A stretch of 64,000 bases of DNA from Branchiostoma floridae (Eukaryota; Chordata; Leptocardii; Amphioxiformes; Branchiostomatidae): positions 226,282 through 290,281 of the forward strand of contig NW_023365775.1 of NCBI RefSeq assembly GCF_000003815.2. The letters run 5' to 3'. The notes below the pieces were generated by a model. That model saw only the letters and a list, made by a program, of their open reading frames with translations. It had not been told where the DNA came from and did not search any database. Positions 35,391 to 47,939 of this stretch are shown here, in pieces (positions within the stretch are counted from its first letter, which is position 1; each line of letters begins with the position of its first letter). The translations under genes were made by a program, and so were the position numbers.

Positions 35391-38300
35391 TTAAGCTGCA
35401 AAAGAAATGATAATTAGTTGAAACCAAAGAAACAAAGGCATATAAATACAATAAGGTGTTAATAAGTTCATTATGACAGCTGCAAACGGCAATTATATTG
35501 CATTTGTGCTATACTGACACATGCCAAGTTCTACCTTGATGGTTCTTTCGATTAATAAAGGACCATGTCACACTCATCCTACATTCAAAACCTTTGGTCA
35601 TTCTTAAGAAATCCTTGCACTTAAATTTAACTGTATTGTTATCAGCAGTGTTGTAAAGACTCAAGATGGCATTATTGTATTGTCGCAGTTAAAAGTTGAG
35701 TTCAAAACAAAAAATACAAACTTTAAGGTCCATCAAAAAGTAGTGACTTTGATTTTAATAGTATCATTTGTCACCAAATGAGATGACATTTGGCACAAAG
35801 GTTACAGGATATATAACTTCTTTAGATTGAGATATTTAAATTGCTATTTGGATGTTTATGAGCGACTAAGTTGATCTCAACCCCGAAAGTCTGTCAGAAG
35901 ATATTAAGTTCTACTACATTTGATCAATTTACAATTATTACTGTAGGATGCTTAATTTAGGATAAATATATCTATGGGCTGCATATCAGTTCTGATCCCT
36001 GAAACCCCCAATAGTTCCTCTTGTACAGCTGTTCAGATGAAGTGAGGTAAGGGAATTATAGGCATTTGAACTCCTAGCCAAATACGTTTTTCATACGTTG
36101 CTCCACTACAGCGACGAAAAAAAAGAAAACTAGGTTGTATTTCAAAATTTAAAAAAGCATATACTTGTAGAGATAAGTATTTTGATATATGTCCAGTTTT
36201 ACATACAATAGCTAAAATGTAGCTCTTTTAATTTGCACGTTAATTGCGATACTCTTTGTCCCCGACAGACTTTCAAAGGTGTAGTCAATTTGAAATAAGT
36301 TAGTTATGATAATCTGGAAAACAAATTTAAATATTTACCTTCACATTCGTGCTTAATTTATCTCGATTCATGATAAAAAATGAGCGTGTTCTTAAATCAA
36401 CGGCATTATTTTTCGAATGACCCTCGTGCAAAATCTTTGTCGAACTGTCACTGCCTGCTTTCGAAACGTACGACGTCGATGTCCTACGCCAAATATGACA
36501 AATACGACAAATATGAAGTTCAGGAATACTCACGTATTTCACAAATGAAGCGGGAACGTTTCTTGCAGTTGACAAGAACCCACTTCTTGCGCACGCGGTG
36601 GATGAGAACGCAGTCCCTTTTCTTGTGACGCTTCGGTGGGCTGCGCTTGTTCCAGTTGCTGTAGTCGTTGGCGACGTCGAAATCCGTACCGTCGCTCCAC
36701 TTGAAATTTTTCTCGTCACGGTCGTCTAGTCCAATCCAAAAGTTCCTATGTGATGGAAAAGAATAAAAAGAATTAGTTACTCCTTTTCAAGAGGTAGAAA
36801 GAAAGGTAGAAGCCATATACATCAAGGCACTCCAGCCATCAATGAACAGAGTCGACGTCGGTGGGCGTTATAAACTTCAAAGCACGTTTAACTGATATTG
36901 CTGAAGTATCCGCAAGATAACGTTCTAATATTAATATCACATGTATGTAACTCGTGAGAGTTCACGTTCCGCAAATATTGGTCATTATTGACCACGAAGA
37001 AGAAGACGACAGTGAAGATTTGATCCGTGTACATATTTGCGTTGGAAGAAAGTTAGGCATTGTACCGTGACTATTTTTTATTTATCAATAAGAAATTGTT
37101 TGTTTTTTTTGGAAATTTGAAGTTAATTTGGAAATTTCTACAGGAATTCACCGAAGAAGATGTTATGCAAGATCAAATAACTCCCATGCTTTTGGCGTAA
37201 TATATTAGGCATGGCGTTCACTCTCTTAGATATTAAAAACAAACCTTCGTGGCAGGGTATTAGTATAGAGATTCTCAAGCCACTGTTGTTTGGCAGAGTC
37301 CTTGATCATCACAAGTCTGGCTTTGCGACTGTTGCAGAAGGTTTCGGCATCCGTGAAGCTTGTCCTGGTCATGGAGTACCAATGGCAATGGCCGTTGTAG
37401 ACAGCGAACGTGTCCGTCGGGAAGATGGGGTTTTGGAGATGACAACCTAAAAACATCAGTAAACGACTTTTTGATATTAGTTAACGTTGCAGAATATCTC
37501 GGCAGTCGTGAAGTTAGCGGTGGTCATGGAGTACAAATGGCAACGGGCGTTGTAGAAAGCAATTGTGTTCATTGGAAAGTTTTGATATTCGTAAAAGGAA
37601 ACTTCTGCATCTGCCTCATAAGGGGCAAAGTAGGGGCTAGGGGCAAAGTGGTTGGGGGGGGGGGGGTAGAATGACCACTGCAAAGTTTGATACAACCACA
37701 TCGGGAAGGACCCCTACTCTTTTCGATAGGTGTCATGGGTTCTATGACACGCTCTACGTATGCCTCTCCCCGACAACACACGGATTGGCAAAGCAGCCAT
37801 CGATGATGTCTTTGAAGGAAATGTACTCATGGCGTCCTTGGGCATACTGAAAACTGACTAAAAGTACAACAGTAACTGTGCATGTACAACGATATAACTT
37901 AAGTGTTACCTGGACAAGACGCTCCCGTGTCGCAGAGACGTGTTTCCTGCGTTTGTCCGACGCAGTCTGCCCCACCGTTCGCTGGTGCAGGATTGTTGCA
38001 GGTTCTGTCCCGAGTCTCCGTCCCGACTCCACACGTCACACTACAACCAGACCAGGCGGCCCAGCTGGACCAATCACCATCAACTACAGGAAACAAATAT
38101 CGATTCAACTATATCCCGCAACAAAATAACATCCGAAAATAATTTCATCAGGTTGGTAGAATTTTCTCTTACACAACCAGTTTATCTCACCTGCTGACGT
38201 TTCGATGTCTGCCAGACATCTTCGTCAGAGCTTCTAACTGGAGTTCTGCTTCTCGCCGATGTGGCGCTTTTGCGGCGAGAACACTATCCCAAACGTGGCT

Positions 38301-41300
38301 AAGCTTGTACCCCCCCCCCCCCACCTACATCGGCTACATATAGCGGTGAGAAGCAGAACTCCAGTTAGAAGCTCTGAGGAAGATGTCTGGCAGACATCGA
38401 AACGTCGGCAGGTGAGATAAACTGGCTGTGTAAGAGAAAATCGTTATGTCCAACAAAAAATAAATAAAAACGCCCCTCGGGAACGTAAACTTGTCCGTTG
38501 CCATGGTAATGGAAGAAAGGTTGACGGCAAAATCACCGATTTGCATGTAGAGGACTGTATTGCTCTATTTTCATTCACAGTTCACTTAAGAGATGTATCT
38601 TGAACGAGATATCTTAGTGTTACCTGGACAAGACACCCCAGTGTCACAGTTTCGTGTCCCTTCTGCTAGTCCGACGCAGTCTGCCCCACCGTTCGCTGGT
38701 GCAGGGTTGGTGCAGGTTCTGACCCGAGTCTCCGTCCCAACTCCACACGTCACACTACAGGCAGGCCATGGGCCCCAACTGGACCAATCGCCATCAACTA
38801 CAGGAAACAAATATCGATTCAACTATATCCTGCAAAGTACGATACAACAAAAATAACAATAGAAAAACCCCTCGGGAACGTACACTTGTCCAAGGTACAC
38901 GGCAAAAGCACATCAAGTAATGTACTGCTTTGTTTTCATTCACACTTCTCGTAAGAGATGTGCCTTGAAAATGGCGGAATGTTACTTTTTGGTAGAAGAA
39001 CACAGTATTTTTTTGGTAGAAGAACGATCAATGATGTAGGCGTAAAAATGTAGTGCGGCCGAAATCTGGGAGCGTCTGAAAACACTGTAACGTGAAAGAT
39101 GGCAGGACATGAGCTTTGCTCTATGGCAGTATAACGAGACGACTTTCAGATCGTACGTATAAGATCGTGGTGTTTGCCCATTCCGTGCATCAATGTGCGT
39201 GACCTTTACAGCTGACTCCCTCTTCGAGTCGGCTGCAATTCCACATGGCTCAAAAAGGCCTTGGGGGGGAGGGGGGAGTTGATTTGGTCAGTTATACCCT
39301 GGACTTTAACATACTAGTTTGTCGTACCTGAAAAATGAACTCTACTATGATTTTATCAGCGTCAACAGTGGCTCTTGGGAAACATCTGGGAGATTACTTT
39401 CTTTTTTTACTTCTGGCGGTGATAATTTGATACAAAACATGTGCTACAAATGTTGTTACAAACATGTCAATCATTGAGGCGACACTGCGTATAATTGCAC
39501 ATACCTATAGTTATCTGACAGATGAATCCCCTGGTGTCGCTACACTGTATATCATTCCAGATGTGCGCGGTACCAACAACTATGACGCAGTCTTCGTCAC
39601 CACCTTCATCGTTCGGTTCACCGGGGTTCCAGTTGTTATAGCCGGTTGATGCCAGGGTTTGGCCGTCTTCAAACACCCATTGACCTTCGTCGTTGCGGTC
39701 AGTCAACCCGATCCAGCGTACATCGGTTGTTCCTCCCAGCTCGTTGATGAAAGTGTTGGTCGCGCTGTCCTTCGGCATGGCCAACAGGCCCCAGTCTTCC
39801 GCACACGTCTGTCTGGCCTCATCGTACGTCTTCTGCTCAGCAAAGTCCTTGTAGCAACCCGTGTTAAACCTGACATAGCCTGCTGGACACGCTGTAGAAA
39901 AAAAATAAAACGACAGTAGATGGCTTGATGACAGATGTATATACCATACACCAACTGCCTTCAAGTATACAAATACGACTTATCTAACCACGTTACATCC
40001 ACTAACATCATAATATTTGTTTGATTTACAAAGGCTCGATACAAAGTTAACACGACTGTCGGCAGTGGAAAGAAAAAAAAAATAGAATTACAAATTCCTA
40101 GAATAAGAATTTTATGACCTGTACTGGAACTCATGGCAGTGTACACATCGTAGGCAGTGAGATGCGTGAAATTGTGTTTGGGACATTTGTCGAATGGGTA
40201 AACAATAGAATACTTGCGATGCGTTCGCTTCAGGCTTAAAACCTTCGGACATTTTTTTTTCTCTTTGTTCAATATGTTCTAGTTAAGAATTGTGAGTGGC
40301 GGATTCCTAATCTTTGAGTTCCACTACGGGTGTAGTGTAAAGGCCAGAGCTTTTACAATTCCATCAAGACTAATTGGCTTTTTTACATTGGAGTCTGTGG
40401 GTGATATTTTGACACAGGAAATGGACAACATGTACAAACCAACTATTATAGAAAACGTATCACTAGAAATCGTCAATATGTAAACATGGCACATACCTAA
40501 CTGACAAACGAATCCCATAGGCCTTTCACACGGTACATCATACCAGTCGTGACCTGTATCAATAACTTCGACGCAGTCTTCGTTACCAGCGTTGTTCGGC
40601 TCACCGGAGCGCCAGTTGTTGTAGCCGGCTGATGCCAGGGTTTGGCCGTCGGCAAATACCCATTGACCTTCGGAGTTGGCGTCAGTCAAACCAATCCAAC
40701 GTGGACCGGATGTTCCTCCCAGCTCGTGGATGAAAGTGTTGGTCGCGTTGTCTTTCGGCATGGCCAGCAGTCCCCCGTCTGTTTCGCAAGTCTGTCTGGC
40801 TTCCTCATACGTTATCTCCTCGGCAAAGTCCTTGTAGCAAACTCCATGAAAACTTGTGTAGCCTGGTGCATGACACACAAGTTCTGTACAAACAATTAAC
40901 GATTTTAGGTGACCGAAGACAGGTTTTCTTCATCACCAACAAATTAAAATTTTGAGCTGTTGCAATTATAATAATAATTCTATAGTCCTTCAGGCGTCAC
41001 TTATGGCAAAGTTGATTTGAATTTCAAATAGATATATTCTTGAATTGGGGAAAGAATATGCCATATGTGAGATAGTCGTGCTGAATGGGACGAAAAGGGT
41101 TCATAGCGCAACATCTCACTCGTATTTTGTTTTCAAACAAGTCGTATAGCCTGATGTTACAATTATGAACTTCTGTGACCGCTGTATCACTGATATTGCA
41201 TTCAGTGTTAACGCTGGTTCATTTGATTCACAGCTGGTGTCTTTAGATCTAGGTCAAAAGGTCAACATAATACAGCTGGAATTATTGGGCTATTGGAAAA

Positions 41301-44300
41301 CAAGACTGGTTTCATGAAGATAGCTTAAGTGAATCTGATGATAGACGAAGGGAGATGCTAACTATGTAAAAAAAGAGCTAATTTGCATAATTGATGAAAT
41401 CCGATGCATTCTTTGATAGTACAGGTTGCACTATGTGTCATCTGTCACTGAGAAAGAAAGGTATATCGATAAATATCAATTATGCAAATAAGAACATCAT
41501 TTGAATGATAAATGAGAAGAAACTTTAATACTATGTTGGTAATCGATAGGAATTTTTACCATCGCCAAAAACAGTTTACGGTATGTCTTTGGTTGTGCCA
41601 TGGTGGAGTGGCTACAGTGTGGTTATGTATGTACATGTATGTCATCAGAATTTATAAAAAAGCTAAGTGAGACCTTAGACTTACAGTCCCGAATAAAGAC
41701 ACTATCCATAACACGTCTTGATTATTTGGCGAAGGTATGTTTTGGTGATTAATTATCTTTTGCATGATTAATTTGGACATCTATATTTGCAGGAGGACTC
41801 GAATGAATGTAAAATATGTGGTTTATGGCAAGTGGAACCCTAACAGATATCAATAATGCTTAAACGTTCCTAATTTGCATAATTGTTGCAAAAATACCAT
41901 CCATAACTAGCAGATGATTGAAATGTCAAAAGTTTAACTAGTTAAAGTCCGTTAAAGGTGCATTTTGTTTAGCATTGATGTTGATGTGGAAGTCATTTCC
42001 ACAATCAGATTATGCCATGGAGATAAAATGTGTCCGAATCCCTAATGGCGAAGGAAACAACGCACCCGTGTAAGAGAACTCGAACCCCCGACCCGCAATG
42101 CTGCCGTCAGAGGTAAACCTCACGAACATCTGGTTAGATGTGCTGGTGATGGGGTTGACTGACGACAACTGTCCGGTTAAGCTGGGAATCAAAATAAAGG
42201 ATTATTGTTTCTGTTTGTGTTGCCATGGCCATTGAATATGGAAGCTTTGGATTTTTTATTCTAAAGCTACTATCGCTCTCTTGATTCTGCAGCTACTCTC
42301 ACTCTCAACTCTCACTCTCTGCATTATCAAAACTTCTCTACTCGGGATAAAGCTCTTTGGCCGTTCAAGACATTACCTCTGTAATTCTGTAGTACCATCA
42401 CTGCCTCCATCGTAGATGGTCAAAAAGTCGAAACCGTCCTCGAGGTCGAAGCTGTCAATCGAAAGAAGAACCGTGCTTCCTTCTGGCACAGTGATCGTCC
42501 AGTCACAGGTCTCATCGTTGCCGTAGTTATCGGGGTAGTTGGGTGACGTCACAGTACCTCCAGGGGGAGCCGTCAGGACACCTCCACATCCTGGAGCACT
42601 GGTCGGTGATTCTATGTGTGGCGGGGATACATGATATAAACGGTCAACTGCAATATGTATATTAAAGGTCAGAATTTCTCCAACTCTGTCGTCTTTTTTT
42701 CAGTTTACACGGATATCCACATGACTTTTGCTTGTCAAAAGTCATTTTGATTTTATTCTGGCCCAGGGATTTGTATTACACTGTATGTCAACCCGCCAAT
42801 ATTTCTTGGTGGTAACAAGATTTCCATAATTCAATGTCGTTTGTTCAGTGTGTATTTTCGTCCCATTTTATTTTGAAGGCAGGTAAAATACTTATATTGA
42901 ATTTAACAACAACAAAAATTCCTCATATATGAAAAAAAGGTTAAATTTTGGTCACCTAGCGACTTGTTACGGTACTGCAATTAAATATTTTAACATTTCG
43001 AGTTATGGATCTGCTATGGTCTGCTATGATAACTCATGAAGGATATGTTGACGGTTCGTCAGTATTTTTACGTAGGTAGCCTAATTATAAGTGATAACGC
43101 ACATGATATATTTATAACCTTCGCCAAAAAGGTTATATTTTGGGTAGAAAAATTGTGTTTTATCTTTATATGTAGGTCTACAGCATATATATCGAGAAGT
43201 GGAGTATGGATTTTCATGATATTTGGATTTTGAGTAGCGGTTGCGAAAAGGAAGGTCGAAAACAACAGCCTTATCAATTGAAACTGTAACACGTAGACAG
43301 AAGTTTATTTATCATCACTTTGAAATCTCTTTTTAAATAGGCACCGATACGTAGCAAAATACAACTCAAATCAATTTGTGTACTTAATTGCTTTTCTAAG
43401 TTGTCAATCTTAATATGTTACAGCAGTAAAAAAAAATTGATTCACCAAGACAGGGCACCCCCGTGTCGCATTGCCTTGTCTCCTGGGTTTCTCCGACACA
43501 GTCTGGTGCAGGATTGGTACAGGTTCTGTCCCGAGTCTCCGTCCCGACTCCACACGTCACGCTACAGCCAGACCAGGCGGTCCAGTTGGACCAACCGTCA
43601 TCAACTACATAGTATATGAAGAAAGACGGTATTTGAAGAAAAAAAATGTTGTGCAGGTTTCTATTGTACAGGTGGTGCGAGATTAATGTTTATACAGATG
43701 ATTCGCTCCAGATGCCCCAGTCTGTGCCTTGGGACTTTCAATGGGCTACTTAGGGTCACCATTGTCAATCGACCTTGAGGCGATTAATCTCCTAAAAAAA
43801 CATCCCTTTCACCCATATGAGGATGAATTCCACTTTGTCATGGATTATTCTAAAATTAGTTGCTGTCATACATTGTACCGTGTGCAATTGTCGTGCAATA
43901 AAGTTCATCTATTCATTCATATACTGTAACGGCATAGACAGTCCACATCAGAGACAAGGGGTGTCTATGACAGCAACGAAAAGTTGATGATATGGATACA
44001 TGAGAAACAAGAGTTCGGAGACCTCATACCGCCATGAAATATTCTGATTATGCAAATGACTTGCACATATGCATAATTCATGTCTGATTATGTACACATT
44101 TATCTAACTAGCACAGGTCACAATGCTTACAATCCAATCATTTACTACTTGCTCTTAGAATAATTATGACACTTTCACGTTGATTATATAAATTGGTGTT
44201 TTAATTATTTGTATAATGGGCACCTGCTGATATTCCACCTGTCACGAATTACACGTTACATGTATTTGAGTCCTATAGTGTAAAATACTGTGCACATTGA

Positions 44301-46949
44301 TTTTCTTCATAAAGTATGTAAGTTAAGTCCAAATTTGCATAATTTGCACTTCATTATGTACATCTCTGCTAAAGATACCAGCATGCTGAATATCCTGGAA
44401 ATCTGTCCTTCCTATGTTCCGTTTTGCTCTTTGGAACATTTTGACCAGAATGCCCCTGCAGTTACAGAGCAAGCCGCTAGGGGGTACAAACATACATTTG
44501 TACATCACTTCTTCCTTACATCACAAGCTACCTGCCACCAAAAAAATCAAGACCATAGCATATCTAGCTCAAAAGATACACAAAAAAAATCAAAATTTAG
44601 CTGCAATACCAAGGTCACACACCATGGGGCCGAAAATCGACCCTGACCTTCGTTTTACAACACCTTCCCATATACGAAATATGATAGCAATCCATCCGGA
44701 GGTAATGGTGACCACAAATATCCGGAAACACAAACACTCAGACAGACAGACACACTAAAAACTATACCTCCATTTTTCACGGAGAAAAAAAGTTCTAAGT
44801 AAGAGTAGTTGGTTAAAACAAGGAGATTAAAAGCAGAACTTCTCAAAATACCTCTGGCACAGAAGGCGTACTTGTCTTGCTGTCCATTACCAATGACGCA
44901 CCAGCTTCCCGACTCTGCGCCACAGGTGGCACCACTATTATAGTTGTTCATGAACTGGTACACGCCGTGCAGCTGTGAGCAGCCGCCTGGATTAGTACCA
45001 CACAGCTGCTGGGATACTTCACCCATGGGAGCGCTACAGATCACCAAGCCTGTTTGGAAGCACGAGGAGGAGGAGAACGAGCAGGCGCTGTCCCCGGGAC
45101 ACGGCGTCACGTACCCCGCTGCCTCACACGTTGCCTTCACGTTGGCCGATGTCATCTCTCCGGTTACAGGTACCTTGTAGTAGTGCCAGCCATTGTAAGC
45201 TGTGAGATATGAGGTATCTCGTTCTATAAACAGATAAAGAAAAAAATGTTAACCAAAAACTCTGAAAAAATCACCTTGGACTTTGCCTTATTGCCCCCCC
45301 CATAAAATACTATTCTGTAATATTACTGAGTTAGTCAAAAAGCACAAGCGTCAATTGATCGTATCCATCATACGTTGTTTCAATATGAATATGGAGATGT
45401 CCAAGTCATAAGTTCACACAATCCTGGTAAGTGTGCGAAGTCAAGTCAATGTATATTGTGCAGTAATTGTAACAATGAGTACAATGTTTAGCTGGGTCTG
45501 AGAAGTTGGCCAACAAGAGATGTAAACTTCAAAATACTTTGACATGTAAAGAACCACAGCTTACTATATTATGGTATTAGACATAGTATAAATGAGCCAA
45601 GGAACAAAACATGAGCAGTAAATTTGTCGTTCCCTTCTTCAGTTATCCTACTTAGAATATTTTCAAAATAATGCCACTGCAGTTTCAGAGCAACCTGCTA
45701 GGGGGCCCAAATGTACACCACATATCTTTTATGTCACAAGCTATCTGCCATCCAAAAATCAAGACAATAGCACATTCAGAAGATAAAAAACGAATTTTTG
45801 CTGCAGTACCAAGGTCACATATCAGGGGGCCCAACATTGACCTTGACCTTTGTCTTCCCAACACCTACCCTCAAACCAAATATCATCGTAATCCATTCAG
45901 AGATTCTTGAGTTATGCTCACTACAAAAATCTGGTCACACAGACAGACACACAAACAGACAAACCCAAAACTATATCTACATTTTTTATAGAGATAAATA
46001 TCATTACAATTACGTGTTCTGTTCTGGAGATATTGCCGGAAACTCCCCTTCTACACACTCCCATGCCACTGTAAACATAAAACAGATGTCACAGCTGTCC
46101 CCATTAAGACGACCAGATCACTCCATATCAAGAAAAGGGGTGAAACTACTACTGAAATCAGTACACAGTATTCTACTGGGCCGCCGCTTAAAACGTGTTA
46201 GGAACGCGCCTGTGTGAAGAAAGGTGTATTTCGGTAATCATGTTTTAACCATACCACGGTGAGGATTTGGGTTTATTATTTACTGGCTAAAGAGGATGGG
46301 GAGTAAGAGACGTTAAAACCATTGACCCCGCACCTGGATGCTGCCTCTTGCACATGTGTCCTTCGCAGCGAATAGCCTTTATCAATATCCTGAGAAGGAT
46401 TCGTCAGCCAATCAGCTAGCCTGATATATTTTGGGGGAGTCTATTCATGTACGTTTTATATGCTTCAATCCATAGTTTAGGTCTGTACATATTGAGTGAA
46501 GATAAGGACATCCTCGGGACATGTTCGGTGCTAAAAGATGGGCGTGGCCTTAATCTAGTTACGTCACATTTCCAAACCGGGGCCCGGCCGGGATATTTAA
46601 ATACACCAAAAATTAAAACGTATACCTAGAAATATACACAAATTACGCCCATGAATCGTATGTTGATATTTTGTGTACTTTGATGTCTTTTGTATCATTC
46701 TTATCCCTCCTTAAAGCTGTAGGCCCGGGCCCCCGGCTTGGACCTCCCGACCTTCCGCCCACCATGTTTGGGTAGTGAGCGCAATATTTGGGGAATCGGA
46801 TATGTTGTTTGTCGTTTAAGAGATAATGGGCCTCTCTATAGAGGTCTGAAAATGTTTTTGAAGGTGACGTTACCTTGGGCATTCACTGTAGCAGTCGTTA
46901 CGATCAGCACCAGGGCCGTCCACTTCCAGAACCCTGGTGTACACGCCAT
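35391..46949 (-). CDS. Gene 3: secreted mosaic lectin (Cys-rich, TSP1, CUB, CTLD, CTLD, TSP1, TSP1, CTLD)
   Basis: Model join(46949-46874, 45223-44852, 43604-43446, 42611-42377, 42181-42066, 40883-40497, 39891-39505, 38797-38624, 38083-37910, 37446-37245, 36745-36534, 35395-35391), 832 residues plus stop; every domain enters and leaves in phase 1. Residues 1-25 signal peptide; 26-149 Cys-rich domain; 150-202 TSP1; 203-319 CUB; 320-448 and 449-577 C-type lectin domains with EPN motifs; 578-635 and 636-693 TSP1; 694-831 a lysine/arginine-rich CTLD without EPN. No TM segment follows the last domain, so the protein should be secreted. Likely roles are glycan binding and protein-protein contact in the extracellular space, by analogy with lectin/CUB/TSP1 proteins; the ligand is unknown. 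An exon could be missed in the longer introns, but none is needed for frame. Confidence 0.82.
36534..37446 (-). CDS. Gene 3 CTLD-3 (two exons), basic, EPN-less
   Basis: Exons 37446-37245 and 36745-36534 join in phase 2. Conserved CTLD landmarks: [41 protein letters not shown] and RFICEI. The region that normally carries EPN and WND reads [13 protein letters not shown] and [18 protein letters not shown], so the calcium site is absent and the surface is strongly positive. Confidence 0.85.
37484..37592 (-). pseudogene. Relic duplicate of the CTLD-3 N-terminal exon
   Basis: The minus strand reads [12 protein letters not shown] then [20 protein letters not shown] before a stop, matching the functional neighbour ([25 protein letters not shown]). 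The second half is missing. It sits in the intron just upstream of the functional exon. Confidence 0.7.
37910..38083 (-). CDS. Gene 3 TSP1-c
   Basis: 174 nt, phase 1-1: [40 protein letters not shown] and [26 protein letters not shown] is the TSP1 signature. Confidence 0.93.
38161..38441. mobile_element. Foldback element between two TSP1 exons
   Basis: Arms start attttctcttacacaaccag and run about 105 bp through gatgtctgccagacatcttc and tggagttctgcttctc, with the complement at 38346-38441. The centre contains a C run. Confidence 0.85.
38624..38797 (-). CDS. Gene 3 TSP1-b
   Basis: 174 nt, phase 1-1: [34 protein letters not shown] and [11 protein letters not shown]. Close paralogue of the TSP1 exons at 37910 and 43446. 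Confidence 0.93.
39505..39891 (-). CDS. Gene 3 CTLD-2
   Basis: 387 nt, phase 1-1. [62 protein letters not shown] and GFICQ. EPN plus WND suggests calcium-dependent mannose-type sugar binding. Confidence 0.93.
40497..40883 (-). CDS. Gene 3 CTLD-1
   Basis: 387 nt, phase 1-1, same length as CTLD-2. [55 protein letters not shown] and GFVCQ. EPN is present; WND is replaced by WYD. Confidence 0.92.
40900..42060. other. Gene 3 intron stretch, no exon seen
   Basis: Intron between the CUB and the first CTLD. Several 'aatttgcataatt' / 'attatgcaaat' words occur here and at 44040-44340, probably pieces of a dispersed repeat. Confidence 0.35.
42066..42611 (-). CDS. Gene 3 CUB domain (two exons)
   Basis: Exons 42611-42377 and 42181-42066 join in phase 2. 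[64 protein letters not shown] and GRGFEFSYT are standard CUB landmarks. 117 residues. The donor TACACGG/GTGCGT ends in phase 1. Confidence 0.92.
43446..43604 (-). CDS. Gene 3 TSP1-a (short form)
   Basis: 159 nt, phase 1-1: [32 protein letters not shown] and [11 protein letters not shown]. Five residues (ANGGA) present in the other two TSP1 exons are missing between NPAP and DCVG. Confidence 0.9.
44440..44770. mobile_element. Dispersed repeat, copy A
   Basis: Shares 'accaaggtcaca', 'cctgaccttcgt', 'aatccatc', 'acagacagacacac' and 'actata.ct.catttttca' in order with 45660-46000. It flanks the Cys-rich exon. Confidence 0.7.
44852..45223 (-). CDS. Gene 3 Cys-rich N-terminal domain
   Basis: 372 nt, phase 1-1, 124 residues: [76 protein letters not shown] and KYAFCARG. 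The pattern NG..YY....G.MT..NV...C.AAG..TPC.G...WC..GN....YA.C is one I associate with invertebrate multidomain secreted proteins, but I cannot give a family name. Confidence 0.82.
45660..46000. mobile_element. Dispersed repeat, copy B
   Basis: Second copy of the 44440-44770 repeat, on the other side of the Cys-rich exon and in the same orientation. Confidence 0.7.
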
Positions 46950-46967
46950 GGTGTCGGTGTACATCAC
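46874..46967 (-). CDS. Gene 3 exon 2: end of 5'UTR and signal peptide
   Basis: Acceptor ...actaacag/GTGATG, ATG at 46949-46947, donor CAAG/GTAACG, phase 1. Peptide [17 protein letters not shown], then TTATVNAQ. An in-frame ATG 15 nt upstream would add MYTDT; the downstream ATG matches the homologous exons better. Confidence 0.87.
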
Positions 46968-47039
46968 CTGTTAGTAAACACAAATCACAAATAAATTATT
47001 GAAACTTACAACTCTGCAACATCGCCATCACTCGTATCA

Positions 47040-47850
47040 ACTAGAAAGGCCGACATTTGCTTGAAAGCAAATACAGCATATTTCAGCCATCTCCCTTATG
47101 CAACAATAGGCCTTGAGGTCGTTGACCCCTTTGGCCATTGGAAAATGACCCCAAAAATTCCCAAATATATCATTTTAAAATGTTCCATGCCGAAAATTAT
47201 ACATGGGTCATTTGGATAGATATCTAGAGCACCCCTTTACCAAATTTCGGATCATTTGGTTGTAAAACGAGGGAACAGGAGCCAAAAATGTCCTATTTTT
47301 GTCAAAAAATGGCCATGAAATCGCAATATTAAGCATTATGTTGTACTGTATGGAAAAACTGTTATTGAATTTATGTGCACATAATTGAAGGGCACTTTTA
47401 TACCGAATTTCAGGTCATTCGGTTGTAAAACGAGGGTACAGGAGGCAAAAATGTGCTTTTTTTGTAAAAAAAAAATGGCCAAAAATCGCAAAATTAAGCA
47501 TTTTGTTGTACCGTATGCCAAAACGGTTATTAAATCTGGGTGGTCATATGATCAGGGCACCTCTGTACCAAATTTCATGTCATTCGGCTGTAATACCAGG
47601 GTACAGGAGCCCAAAATATACATAAAAATTGACAAAAACCTCAATAAAATCATTTTAAAGGCAGATATGAAAAAAAATTTAAAAAAAAACGCCTGAGGTT
47701 ATTAGCCTACTCTACCTTTGTGCCAAATTTCAAGTCAATCGGTTTAAAAACGGCGGAGTTGATTCGATTTGAAGATTTGCCAGGAGAAAGAAAGAAACAT
47801 TACGAATATAATATATTTCACCATACCTATGGTTTTGCTGAAATATAATG
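47040..47850. mobile_element. Dispersed DNA element, ~0.8 kb
   Basis: Intact-looking copy of the family also at 23229-24890, with tatttcagcc at the left and its complement near the right end. In the 5' intron of gene 3. Confidence 0.75.
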
Positions 47851-47939
47851 AAATGTAACTCCGATCCCTCACGCTATTGTATCGGCAGGTGGCGCTGTCG
47901 AGCAGGTCTGTAAAGGTAATCCTATCTCTTTCCCATGGG

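Noticed and set aside
41370-44345. Repeated attatgcaaat / atttgcataat words as octamer transcription factor sites
   Set aside because: They recur within intronic repeat-like sequence and are not positioned near any promoter in the window.
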